From NCBI GenBank assembly GCA_012038135.1, contig JAAVJQ010000007.1, positions 1 through 64,000 on the forward strand: a stretch of 64,000 nt of DNA, written 5' to 3'. Positions 49,092 through 57,700 of the stretch are shown here, in pieces (position 1 is the stretch's first letter; each line of letters begins with the position of its first letter). Position numbers and translations under genes: made by a program. Under the pieces are notes generated by a model. The model was not told the DNA's origin. It searched no databases and saw only the letters and a program-made list of their open reading frames with translations. Source of the stretch: Salinimicrobium nanhaiense. Its GTDB lineage: Bacteria; Bacteroidota; Bacteroidia; Flavobacteriales; Flavobacteriaceae.

Positions 49092-49871
49092 ATGAGATCT
49101 ATCTGGAACGGTACCATAAGTTTTGGACTGGTGAGTATCCCCATCAAAATGTATTCGGGCAGTGAGGAGCGAAAACTGGACCTCGACATGCTCGATAAGA
49201 ATGACCACGCAAGGATAAGATATAAACGGGTGAATGAGGTAACAGGCGAAGAAGTGGAGTGGAAGGATATTGTGAAAGGATACCGGCAGGATGATTCCTA
49301 TATTATTCTCGAAAAAGAGGATTTCGACAAAGCGAATATGAAGAAGTCAAAAACTGTTGATATCGAAGCTTTTATTGAAGAAAGCGAGGTTTCTGATGTG
49401 CTTTTTAAAAAACCTTATTTCCTGGAGCCTCAAAAAGATGGTGAAAAGTCTTATAACCTGTTAAGGGATGCCTTAAAAGATACCGGAAAACTTGGAGTAG
49501 CGACCTTTGTAATGAGGGCAAAGGAAAATCTTAGTCTTATTGGCGTGTACAAAGATGCGCTTGTATTGCACGTAATAAGGTTCGCAGATGAAATCCGGGA
49601 TCCTTCTGAACTAAAGTTACCCGATATAAAGGTTTCTAAAAAGGAGGTGGACATGGCAAAATCCCTCATCGAGCAATATACTGAAGAATTCAAATTTGAA
49701 GATTTCAAGGATGTGTATAATGATCAGCTCCTCAAGATCATCAAAGCCAAGAGCTCTGGAAAGAAGACCAAAGTCGAAAAATTCGAATCCAAACCTACCC
49801 CGGCAACAGACCTTATGGCACAACTGAAAGCAAGTTTAGACAAGAAGAAAAAGAAGAAGAAGGCTTCGTAA
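49092..49871 (+). CDS. ku: Ku DNA-end-binding protein
   Basis: 259-residue bacterial Ku, which forms a homodimer ring around broken DNA ends and recruits LigD in non-homologous end joining. The N-terminus RSIWNGTISFGLVSIPIKMYSG is diagnostic. The core covers about 1-220, followed by a Lys-rich tail (LDKKKKKKKAS) that binds DNA. Its TAA stop is immediately followed by the ATG of ligD, so the two are translationally linked. Confidence 0.95.
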   Translation: MRSIWNGTISFGLVSIPIKMYSGSEERKLDLDMLDKNDHARIRYKRVNEVTGEEVEWKDIVKGYRQDDSYIILEKEDFDKANMKKSKTVDIEAFIEESEVSDVLFKKPYFLEPQKDGEKSYNLLRDALKDTGKLGVATFVMRAKENLSLIGVYKDALVLHVIRFADEIRDPSELKLPDIKVSKKEVDMAKSLIEQYTEEFKFEDFKDVYNDQLLKIIKAKSSGKKTKVEKFESKPTPATDLMAQLKASLDKKKKKKKAS

Positions 49872-52295
49872 ATGGCACTTGACGATTACATTAAAAAACG
49901 AAATTTTTCTGATACTCCCGAACCCGAAGCGGCTTACGAAAAGAATAAAGGCCGGTTGCGGTTCGTGATACAACGCCATAGGGCCAGCAGGTTGCACTAC
50001 GACCTGCGCCTGGAAATGGAAGGGGTGCTAAAAAGCTGGGCCGTTCCCAAAGGGCCTTCCATGAATCCTGCGGACAAGCGCCTGGCCATCATGACAGAGG
50101 ATCATCCCATAAAGTATCTTACCTTTCACGGTACCATTCCAAAAGGGAATTACGGGGCAGGGGAGATGAGCATCTGGGATGAAGGCACTTACGAGGCTTC
50201 GGGAGGAGGTAAGGAAGCAGACCTTCTAAAAATGCTAAAAAAAGGAGACCTTAAAATCACCTTTTTTGGCACCAAAGTTAAAGGCACCTTTGCCCTGGTA
50301 CACACCAGGCGTGGCGGGGAAAAGGATAACCAATGGTTGCTCATCAAAAAAAGCGATGAATTTTCTACCGATCTTCATTATGATGCTGAAAATTTAAGTG
50401 ATCATGCGGCTTCCGAAAAAGTGAAGCAGCTAAAAGTCACCGAACTCATAAAACCCATGCTCGCCACCAAGGCTCCTGAGATTTTCAACAAAGCCAACTG
50501 GATCTATGAATTGAAGTGGGATGGTTACCGGGCAATAGGCAATATCCAGCAAGGGAAGGTGGATCTCTATTCCCGTAACGGTATATCCTTTAAGGCAAAA
50601 TTTAAAGAGATCTATGAACAATTAAAGAATATTCCTCACGATGTGATCCTGGATGGGGAAATTGTGGCTTTAAACGAAGAAGGGAAACCTGTGTTCCAGA
50701 ACCTTCAGAATTACCAGAATGATCCTTCCGGCGAATTGCGTTTCTATGTCTTTGACCTGCTGTACCTCAATGGACATAATATTATGGACCTGCCTCTAAC
50801 CGAGCGAAAGAGTTTACTTCCGCAGGTGATCGAAGATATTCCGCAGGTATATTACTGCGACCATGTAGAAAGCATGGGAAAAGCCTTTTTTGAGCAGGCA
50901 GTAGAGATGGGCATGGAAGGGGTGATAGCCAAAAAAGCCGACTCAAAATATTCCCCCGGCACACGAAGCGATAAGTGGCTAAAGATTAAAGCTTTTGAGA
51001 GTCAGGAAGCCTTGATCTGCGGTTATACAGATTCAGAAACTGCGGGGCCTTTTGGGTCGCTTATCCTTGGTATGCACAAAAACCAAGAGCTGGTGTACAT
51101 TGGCAACTGCGGAACGGGATTCAGCGACAAGGACAAGCGGGATCTCATGAAAAAGTTTAAGCCGTTGATCGCTGAAGAAAAACCTTTCAAAAAGAAGATC
51201 AACCTGAAGGGAAGAACTCCCACCTGGCTTCATCCGGAGCTTATCTGTGAGGTGAAATTTTCTGAATGGACCAAATCCGGACATCTGCGGCATCCTTCAT
51301 TTAAAGGCTTGCGAATGGACAAGGTGCCGCAGGAGATCACTAAAGAGAAAACGGTAAAGGTTCCGAAACAAAAACCTGCCGCAAAAAAGGAAGGAGAATT
51401 CCTGGAAATAGGAGGGATCCAGGTACCTATAAGTAACCTTGACAAAATTTACTGGCCCGAGTCTGGCCTTCGGAAATATGATCTCATAGAGTATTACCTG
51501 CAGGTGTCTGAAACCATACTTCCGTTTCTTGTTGACCGTCCGCAGAACCTTCACCGGCACCCGAACGGGATCAATGAAGAAGGATTTTACCAGAAAGATA
51601 CCGCCGGAATTTTTCCGCACTGGCTGGAAACCATAAAGGTGCATTCAAAGTCGGGCGGTAAGGATATTGAATATCTGATGTGCCAGAATGAAGCCAGTCT
51701 CATCTATCTGGCGAACATGGGATGTATTGAGCTCAATCCCTGGAGCTCCCGGCAAGGAAATCTGGAAAATCCGGATTTTACCGTCATTGATATAGACCCT
51801 TCAGAAAAGACCACTTTTGAACAGGTTATCGAAGTGGCACTGGTGGCAAAGGAAGTGCTTGACAAGGCGAAAATAGAGGGTCATATAAAAACTTCAGGCT
51901 CCACCGGGATGCATATTTATATTCCGTTAGGGGGAAAATACAGTTACGAAGAAGCACGCGATTTTACCAAGATCCTGTGTTATTTTGTCATGGAACAACT
52001 GCCGGAGATCACTTCGATGGAAAGGAATGTAAAAAAGCGAAAAGGAAAAATCTATCTCGATTTTCTCCAGAACCGCAAAGGTCAAACCCTGGCGGCTCCT
52101 TATTGTGCAAGGCCTAAACCCGGCGCAACAGTTTCTGCTCCTTTAGACTGGAAGGAAGTTAAACCCGGTCTTGACATGAGGGACTTCAATATTAAAACCA
52201 TGCCTGCACGCATAGAGCAAAAGCCGGATCTTTTTAAACCGGTCCTGGATAAAGGAATAGTGATCGAAGATGCTCTTGAAGCTTTGTCTTTCTAG
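49872..52295 (+). CDS. ligD: ATP-dependent DNA ligase D
   Basis: 807-residue multi-domain NHEJ enzyme with order phosphoesterase (about 10-165, RFVIQRHRASRLHYDLRLEM), ligase (about 200-500, nucleotidyl-accepting Lys215 in YELKWDGYRAIG, then DGEIVALNEEGKPVF), polymerase/primase (about 530-800, LDKIYWPESGLRKYD and the catalytic VIDIDPSEK). All three activities look intact. The linker at about 495-515 (TVKVPKQKPAAKKEGEF) is basic. It works with the adjacent Ku to trim, fill and ligate broken ends. Confidence 0.96.
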   Translation: MALDDYIKKRNFSDTPEPEAAYEKNKGRLRFVIQRHRASRLHYDLRLEMEGVLKSWAVPKGPSMNPADKRLAIMTEDHPIKYLTFHGTIPKGNYGAGEMSIWDEGTYEASGGGKEADLLKMLKKGDLKITFFGTKVKGTFALVHTRRGGEKDNQWLLIKKSDEFSTDLHYDAENLSDHAASEKVKQLKVTELIKPMLATKAPEIFNKANWIYELKWDGYRAIGNIQQGKVDLYSRNGISFKAKFKEIYEQLKNIPHDVILDGEIVALNEEGKPVFQNLQNYQNDPSGELRFYVFDLLYLNGHNIMDLPLTERKSLLPQVIEDIPQVYYCDHVESMGKAFFEQAVEMGMEGVIAKKADSKYSPGTRSDKWLKIKAFESQEALICGYTDSETAGPFGSLILGMHKNQELVYIGNCGTGFSDKDKRDLMKKFKPLIAEEKPFKKKINLKGRTPTWLHPELICEVKFSEWTKSGHLRHPSFKGLRMDKVPQEITKEKTVKVPKQKPAAKKEGEFLEIGGIQVPISNLDKIYWPESGLRKYDLIEYYLQVSETILPFLVDRPQNLHRHPNGINEEGFYQKDTAGIFPHWLETIKVHSKSGGKDIEYLMCQNEASLIYLANMGCIELNPWSSRQGNLENPDFTVIDIDPSEKTTFEQVIEVALVAKEVLDKAKIEGHIKTSGSTGMHIYIPLGGKYSYEEARDFTKILCYFVMEQLPEITSMERNVKKRKGKIYLDFLQNRKGQTLAAPYCARPKPGATVSAPLDWKEVKPGLDMRDFNIKTMPARIEQKPDLFKPVLDKGIVIEDALEALSF

Positions 52296-52303
52296 AAATT
52301 CAA

Positions 52304-53350
52304 TTATTTATCTCCTTCAAATTCTTCATCGTCATCGTCCGGCTCAGATTTTTGATGCAGAAAATATTTTGGGCTTACACCATATTTTTCTTTGAAGATC
52401 TTGGAAAAATAGCTTCGGTTGTTTAGTCCGATCAAGGCCACGATCTGGGAAATGTTTTGTTCAGAATGTGTCAAAAGTTCCCTTGCAGCCTCCAGTTTAA
52501 CCTGTTGGACATATTTATTTACGGTAAGATTGAACATGTATTTAAAGCCTTCCTGCAGCTTGTTCACGTTTGTTCCTACCTCTTTTGCAAGATGGTCTAC
52601 AGAATAATTCTTGGTAAGATCCTCGCCAATCAATTCTACAGCACGTTTAACTTTTTCTACGTCGCTCCTTCTTAAAATGACAGATTTCCCTTCCTGTTGA
52701 TCATCGTTATACTGGGCCACCTGCTTTGAAAGCATCTCATAAGCTTTGCCTTCAAGAAATATATTCCTTATAAAACCGTATTGTTCACCATGGGTTATAC
52801 TCTCAACAATATCTGCTTCCTGAATACTGTAGTTGCCCTGATAGAAGAAGAGTTCTTTTGCCACCTCGTCCTGAAATAACTGCTTAAGTTTGGGATCAAG
52901 ATCCTTATAGCCAAAATTTTCCCTCTTGTTGAATTGTTCCCTTATTATTTCCAGGCTTATCACATGCACGGTCTCATTCGCTTTAAAATATAGTATATGA
53001 CCATTATGACCACTGCTGGCTACTATGACGTTTTGGTAGGTATCAATGGTGTGCATGTCCATATTCTCCTCAAAGGCATGATTAACTCGTCCTTCAGAAC
53101 AAAAAATGAACTTTAAAGGATGGGTTTTATTCATGGTAAAATGAATTTCCATGTCTTTATAGAAGGTTACATGATATTGAATGATACCAATTCCCGTTTC
53201 AAAACTGGCACCCCGAATATAACCCTGCCCGAGGTTTTCGGGAAGATCAACCGTAAGTTCCCCGCAATCTTTTTTAAGAGGGATCTTGAACTCTCTCGAA
53301 AAATTTTCAAGGATCTCGTTAACCGGAAGTGCCTTTACAAAAATCTCCAT
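52304..53350 (-). CDS. AraC-family transcriptional regulator
   Basis: 348-residue regulator. The N-terminal 230 residues are a sensor region of unknown ligand (FHFTMNKTHPLKFIFCSEGRV, cupin-like). The C-terminal AraC domain is at about 240-330: YSVDHLAKEVGTNVNKLQEGF and the second helix-turn-helix NISQIVALIGLNNRSYFSKIFKEKYGVSP. The acidic tail EPDDDDEEFEGDK is unusual. It is convergent with ligD, with only 8 bases between stops. The target is unknown. Confidence 0.85.
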   Translation of the reverse strand: MEIFVKALPVNEILENFSREFKIPLKKDCGELTVDLPENLGQGYIRGASFETGIGIIQYHVTFYKDMEIHFTMNKTHPLKFIFCSEGRVNHAFEENMDMHTIDTYQNVIVASSGHNGHILYFKANETVHVISLEIIREQFNKRENFGYKDLDPKLKQLFQDEVAKELFFYQGNYSIQEADIVESITHGEQYGFIRNIFLEGKAYEMLSKQVAQYNDDQQEGKSVILRRSDVEKVKRAVELIGEDLTKNYSVDHLAKEVGTNVNKLQEGFKYMFNLTVNKYVQQVKLEAARELLTHSEQNISQIVALIGLNNRSYFSKIFKEKYGVSPKYFLHQKSEPDDDDEEFEGDK

Positions 53351-53579
53351 GTTCTTATTTTGAAGCCAAATTAGAAAATTCTCAAATATTCGCCGGAAAT
53401 TAAGCTATACCGGCTAACAGTTTAATGAAAAGCGTTAATTTCTTTCGAGTTAAACTTAATTAATGCTGCTGTTAACTCTTGAAATATTATGTTATTTCTT
53501 GTACTAGTTGTGCCAAAAACGGTAAGCCTTAACGTTTCTTTAAATTAAATTTACATTTCATTAAGTTTCGTTTTTTGCT

Positions 53580-53705
53580 ATGACTGTATTTTATTTGATT
53601 CTGGGTCTGGAGATTTTGGTGGTGTTGCTCGTGAGCGGGTTCCTCATTCGAAAAATTTACAGCATCTACCGTGAAAAAAGAAACCGGAAAAGAAATAGTT
53701 ACTAA
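53580..53705 (+). CDS. Single-pass membrane micropeptide, 41 residues
   Basis: ATG 53580 to TAA 53703-53705. One membrane helix (FYLILGLEILVVLLVSGFLI) followed by a highly basic tail (RKIYSIYREKRNRKRNSY), a positive-inside topology. It lies in the 440-bp gap between the AraC regulator and the nitroreductase. Composition argues for a real peptide, but there is no family evidence. Confidence 0.5.
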   Translation: MTVFYLILGLEILVVLLVSGFLIRKIYSIYREKRNRKRNSY

Positions 53706-53747
53706 AACTCATTTAGCTTTTCTCCTGTTCTCTTTATTTACTCTTTT

Positions 53748-53778
53748 TTGCAGTCTCCCCCCGGGAGACTTATCTTTG
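53748..53778 (+). promoter_or_regulatory. Promoter of the nitroreductase gene
   Basis: TTG at 53748-53750, a 20-base spacer, TATCTTTG at 53771-53778 (TAnnTTTG). The start codon follows 15 bases later, so the leader is very short. Confidence 0.65.
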
Positions 53779-53793
53779 TGAAAAATATTGACG

Positions 53794-54423
53794 ATGGAAA
53801 GTATAAACGCCTTAAAATGGCGATATGCAGCAAAGAAATTTGATCCCGAAAAAATTCTTTCTTCAGAAAAGATAGAGATCCTTAAAAGAGCTTTTAACCT
53901 TACTGCGACCTCTTACGGTCTACAGCCTCTAAAGCTATTAGTGGTTCAGAATAAACCCCTGCAACAAAAATTAATGGCTGCCTCCTATAATCAAAAACAG
54001 GTGGGCACCGCTTCCCATGTGCTGGTGATCTGTATTGAGAAAAGCGTGGGAAAGGAGTTTATAGAGAACTATTTTAAAACAGTGAGAGATACACGGCAAA
54101 CACCCGATGAAGTATTACATCCTTTCAGGGAATCATTAATAGGGGATTTTGAACAGAAACCTGTCGATGAGGTGAAGGTTTGGGCCACACATCAGGCGTA
54201 CCTGGTCATGGGAACTTTACTTACCGTGTGCGCAGTTGAGGAAATTGATTCCTGCCCTATGGAAGGTTTTCAACCAGGGGAATATGGCAAAATCCTTGAC
54301 CTGGGAAGTCATAATCTTGATGCCGTACTTGCTTTGCCTGTGGGTTATCGCGCTCCCGATGATTTTTTCGCCGAACTAAAGAAGGTGAGAAGGCCACTCA
54401 ACGAAACGATCATAGAATATTAA
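53794..54423 (+). CDS. Nitroreductase-family NAD(P)H oxidoreductase
   Basis: 209-residue FMN enzyme of the NfsB group. Flavin contacts: WRYAAKKFDPEK at the N-terminus, LTATSYGLQPLKLLVVQ, and the C-terminal HNLDAVLALPVGYRAPDD. It reduces nitro compounds and quinones; it is a homodimer. Start chosen at ATG 53794 (MESINALKW). The stop overlaps the end of ribB by a few bases (convergent). Confidence 0.88.
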   Translation: MESINALKWRYAAKKFDPEKILSSEKIEILKRAFNLTATSYGLQPLKLLVVQNKPLQQKLMAASYNQKQVGTASHVLVICIEKSVGKEFIENYFKTVRDTRQTPDEVLHPFRESLIGDFEQKPVDEVKVWATHQAYLVMGTLLTVCAVEEIDSCPMEGFQPGEYGKILDLGSHNLDAVLALPVGYRAPDDFFAELKKVRRPLNETIIEY

Positions 54424-55556
54424 TAGTTGACATACTCGGTGATCTCCAGGCCGTAACCAATCATTCCAACACGTTTGGTTTGTTTGGTATTCGACAATAA
54501 TCTGATCTTATGGATCTCGAGGTCATGAAGGATCTGAGCACCAATTCCAAAATCTTTGCTGTCCATCACCAGGGGAGGAGCCTTCATTTCTCCTGCTTTC
54601 TGAAGATCTTTTAGTTCTCCCAGTCTTTTAAGCAGATTAAGAGATTGGCTCTCCTGGTTGATAAAAACAATTGCACCTTTACCTTCTTCATTGACCGCTT
54701 TGAACATGAAATCCAGTTTCTTATCAGCGTTATTCGTAAGGGTGCCTAAAATATCATTATTGACAAGCGTTGAATTCATGCGTACCAGGACAGGGTCTGT
54801 AGATTTCCATGCGCCTTTGGTAAGTGCAATATGAATTTGGTTGTTCGTGGTTTGCTGATATGCTCTTAGCCTGAAATTTCCAAACCGGGTCTCGATATCG
54901 AAATCTTCTTTCTTAACGATCAAAGAATCGTGTTGCATTCTATAAGCCACCAGGTCTTCTATGGAAACGATCTTAAGATCGAATTTTTCAGCTACTTTAA
55001 TAAGTTCCGGAAGTCGTGCCATGGTGCCGTCCTCGTTCATGATCTCCACGATCACTCCTGCAGGTTCAAATCCTGCAAGCCGTGCGAAATCAATAGCCGC
55101 TTCGGTATGACCGGTCCTTCTCAGGACTCCGCCTTCCTTTGATTTAAGCGGAAACACATGGCCGGGGCGGCTAAGGTCGTAGGGGCGGGTCTCAGGATCA
55201 ATAAGCGATTTAATGGTCTTAGCCCTGTCTGAAGCCGAAATTCCTGTAGTAACTCCTTTTCCTTTTAGATCTACAGAAATGGTGAAAGCTGTTTCCATAG
55301 GATCTGTATTATTACCTACCATCATCTCCAGCTGAAGCGCTTTACAACGTTTTTCGGTAAGAGGCGTGCAAATGAGTCCACGACCGTGAGTGGCCATGAA
55401 GTTGATCATTTCGGGGGTCACCGTAGCAGCCGCCGCTACAAAATCCCCCTCATTTTCACGATCTTCATCATCAACAACTATGATCACCTTTCCGGCTCTC
55501 ACATCATCAATAGCTTCTTTAATTGTATGCAGTTTAAAGGAAGTTTCCTGGGCCAT
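54420..55556 (-). CDS. ribB: 3,4-dihydroxy-2-butanone 4-phosphate synthase with degenerate GTP cyclohydrolase II domain
   Basis: 378 residues. The N-terminal half (about 1-205) is a complete RibB: VIIVVDDEDRENEGDF, THGRGLICTPL, DLSRPGHVFPLKSKEGGVL and RTGHTEAAIDFARLAG hold the acidic loop and substrate residues. It makes the four-carbon unit of riboflavin. The C-terminal half has the RibA fold length, but the zinc cysteines (CxxGDxFGSxRCDC in RibA) are replaced (VNNDILGTLTNN), so it should not hydrolyse GTP. Last gene of an operon ftsK, lolA-like, lptF/G, ribB. Confidence 0.9.
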   Translation of the reverse strand: MAQETSFKLHTIKEAIDDVRAGKVIIVVDDEDRENEGDFVAAAATVTPEMINFMATHGRGLICTPLTEKRCKALQLEMMVGNNTDPMETAFTISVDLKGKGVTTGISASDRAKTIKSLIDPETRPYDLSRPGHVFPLKSKEGGVLRRTGHTEAAIDFARLAGFEPAGVIVEIMNEDGTMARLPELIKVAEKFDLKIVSIEDLVAYRMQHDSLIVKKEDFDIETRFGNFRLRAYQQTTNNQIHIALTKGAWKSTDPVLVRMNSTLVNNDILGTLTNNADKKLDFMFKAVNEEGKGAIVFINQESQSLNLLKRLGELKDLQKAGEMKAPPLVMDSKDFGIGAQILHDLEIHKIRLLSNTKQTKRVGMIGYGLEITEYVNY

Positions 55557-55587
55557 AGCTACCTGAAATTATTTGCTGGCAAAGATA

Positions 55588-57036
55588 TTAATCCTTTTCG
55601 GATCGACCCATGATCTGGGCTTTTTTCAGGACCTTCTTAACGGGTTCAAAAAGAATGCTGAAGCTGAATAGCCCCTGATCTGTAGTAGCCCTGTAAGTGA
55701 GCAATATACCCAAAGGAAGCATGATCAAGGTTGAAAGCCAGGTACCCAAAAATGGACTTATTTGACCTTCTTCTGCACTGTTCTTGGCAAAGATTCCTAT
55801 AAAATGATAGGCAAGAAAGATCATAATAGCTATTACCAATGGTAATCCCATCCCCCCTTTCCTTATAATAGCTCCCAGAGGTGCGCCTACAAAAAAGAGA
55901 ATGATACAGGCAAAAGCAAGTACATATTTCTCATGTAAGGCAATTTCAAACTTGTTTAATCTTTTAGCTGCCTGTATGAGTTCTGCTTGCTTTGTGGAAA
56001 TCGTAGCAAGAGTACCGTTTACATTTCCCAGGGCCAGATTCACAATCTGAGAGGCCCTATGAGTTTCATAAAGAGGAAGAATACCTTCTTCAAGATCAAA
56101 AACAGTATCTTTTGGTTTAATTTCCCGTTTAAGATTCTCGAGTCCGGTGCGGTTATACATGTTACGGGAGAGCATTATGATTTCCTGATTATAGGAAGTA
56201 GAGAAAGAATCTATAGTTTGGTTGAGTTCAGAAATTTTAAGCATATTATGGGAATTGCTGTAATTTTCTTCATCGAGGTCAACATCATTAAAGCCGGAAA
56301 GATCCATATTGATCACGTACTCCTCAAAATAACTTTTTGCAAAAGGTTTTTTAGAACGACTTCGGGGAGAATTATTCACGATCTCATCGTAATAATTTCC
56401 ATCCTTAAGAATAAGACTAAGAACGTTTGAACCCTCGCTGCCCGCAAGTTCTCCCTCTGTAGCTTTTATCACCGTATAATTTCCTGGGCGGCGTTCATTC
56501 TTCATGTGAATGATCACATTGTTTAGGAACCGGCCATTATCACCCGATTTATCTTCCACCTTGATATTGATCTGCCCCAGGTCATTAAAAACTCCTTCAG
56601 AGATCACCATAGCCGGTTTTAACTGAGCAATATTCTTTCTAAGGTTAATCGATTTATATTCCGCCGCCGGAATAACATTATTGGCAAATAAAAAGGCTGT
56701 AGCACTTACCAGAATAATGAAAAAAGTAAGGGACCGCATGGCGCGCTGCAACGAAATCCCTGCCGACTTCATGGCTGCGAACTCATAATTTTCAGCAAAA
56801 CTTCCAAAAGTCATAATGGAAGTCAGCAGAATAGTGAGCGGTAAAACTAAGGGAATTAATTTCGGACTAAAGTATAGTAAGAACTTAAAAATGATGTCCA
56901 AATCAAGATCTTTACCTGCCAGCTCCCCAATGTAAAGCCAGATGGTTTGTAATACGAATATGAACATAAGTATTACAAAAACTGTAAAGAATGTTTTAAG
57001 GTAGCTGGTAAGTATGTACCTGTCTAGAATTTTCAA
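55588..57036 (-). CDS. LptF/LptG-family permease
   Basis: 482-residue inner-membrane subunit of the LPS export ABC transporter (YjgP/YjgQ type). The N-terminal RYILTSYLKTFFTVFVILM opens the first of six helices; a large periplasmic beta-jellyroll (about 130-340) lies between helices three and four; the C-terminal helices hold GAPLGAIIRKGGMGLPLVIAIMIF. LptFG with LptB pulls lipopolysaccharide towards the outer membrane. It starts directly at the LolA-like stop (no gap). Confidence 0.9.
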   Translation of the reverse strand: MKILDRYILTSYLKTFFTVFVILMFIFVLQTIWLYIGELAGKDLDLDIIFKFLLYFSPKLIPLVLPLTILLTSIMTFGSFAENYEFAAMKSAGISLQRAMRSLTFFIILVSATAFLFANNVIPAAEYKSINLRKNIAQLKPAMVISEGVFNDLGQINIKVEDKSGDNGRFLNNVIIHMKNERRPGNYTVIKATEGELAGSEGSNVLSLILKDGNYYDEIVNNSPRSRSKKPFAKSYFEEYVINMDLSGFNDVDLDEENYSNSHNMLKISELNQTIDSFSTSYNQEIIMLSRNMYNRTGLENLKREIKPKDTVFDLEEGILPLYETHRASQIVNLALGNVNGTLATISTKQAELIQAAKRLNKFEIALHEKYVLAFACIILFFVGAPLGAIIRKGGMGLPLVIAIMIFLAYHFIGIFAKNSAEEGQISPFLGTWLSTLIMLPLGILLTYRATTDQGLFSFSILFEPVKKVLKKAQIMGRSEKD

Positions 57037-57681
57037 TTAATCCAGTCTGTTTATATAATAATCCTTGTACCTGTTTTCTTTGAACTGAAACAGGCTCGCC
57101 GGAATTGGTTGGTTGGTCTTAAAGCTATTCACAGTGATAGTGATCTTAGTGCCGTTATCCTGTGTTTGAATAAGATTATAGATATGTTTTGTTTGCTTGT
57201 CGATACCTAGCTTGATCTCTTTGATCTCTGCATTGGAATCTATTGGAGTAAGTTTGATATACTGAATCTTTCTTCCTTTGTGGTCTTCTACCGGTCCCCA
57301 TTCAGCTTTGTATCCCTCGTTGTAGAAAGTCAGCATTTTAGAAGGAGTAATATCATTCTCTTCGCTCGGGTCGTGCTTGGAAATGTTGATCTCTTCATCT
57401 TCAGGAATGATCGTGTAGAGTTTGTTCCCATCAAATAAACGGGTAGTTCCCATGATATTCAGAAGATATTTTTCTCCCTGCAGGCTCACGTCTCCCCGGG
57501 TCTCATGTTTTACATTTTCGGCAGTATTTTCAAGAGCATACTTAAATTCAATAATGATATTGTCATAAGATTCAACTTTGGAAGATACTTCATCAAGAAG
57601 AGTGGTAGCTTTTCCTGCAGACTGGGCAAATCCTGCTGTTACTGTAATAAAGGCAATTGCTATAAAAATTATCTTTTTCAT
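57037..57681 (-). CDS. LolA-like outer-membrane lipoprotein carrier
   Basis: 214-residue periplasmic protein with a signal peptide (MKKIIFIAIAFITVTAGFAQ) and a LolA half-barrel (about 25-205): VSSKVESYDNIIIEFKYALE, GEKYLLNIMGTTRLFDGNKL and TPSKMLTFYNEGY. It carries lipoproteins (or similar lipids) across the periplasm. Start chosen at ATG 57681 to give a clean signal peptide. It lies 19 bases after ftsK and abuts the lptF/G gene. Confidence 0.85.
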   Translation of the reverse strand: MKKIIFIAIAFITVTAGFAQSAGKATTLLDEVSSKVESYDNIIIEFKYALENTAENVKHETRGDVSLQGEKYLLNIMGTTRLFDGNKLYTIIPEDEEINISKHDPSEENDITPSKMLTFYNEGYKAEWGPVEDHKGRKIQYIKLTPIDSNAEIKEIKLGIDKQTKHIYNLIQTQDNGTKITITVNSFKTNQPIPASLFQFKENRYKDYYINRLD

Positions 57682-57700
57682 TATTCTATGGTTAAATTTT

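Noticed and set aside
54930..55142. Plus-strand frame within ribB
   Set aside because: Antisense shadow of the conserved DHBP synthase region.
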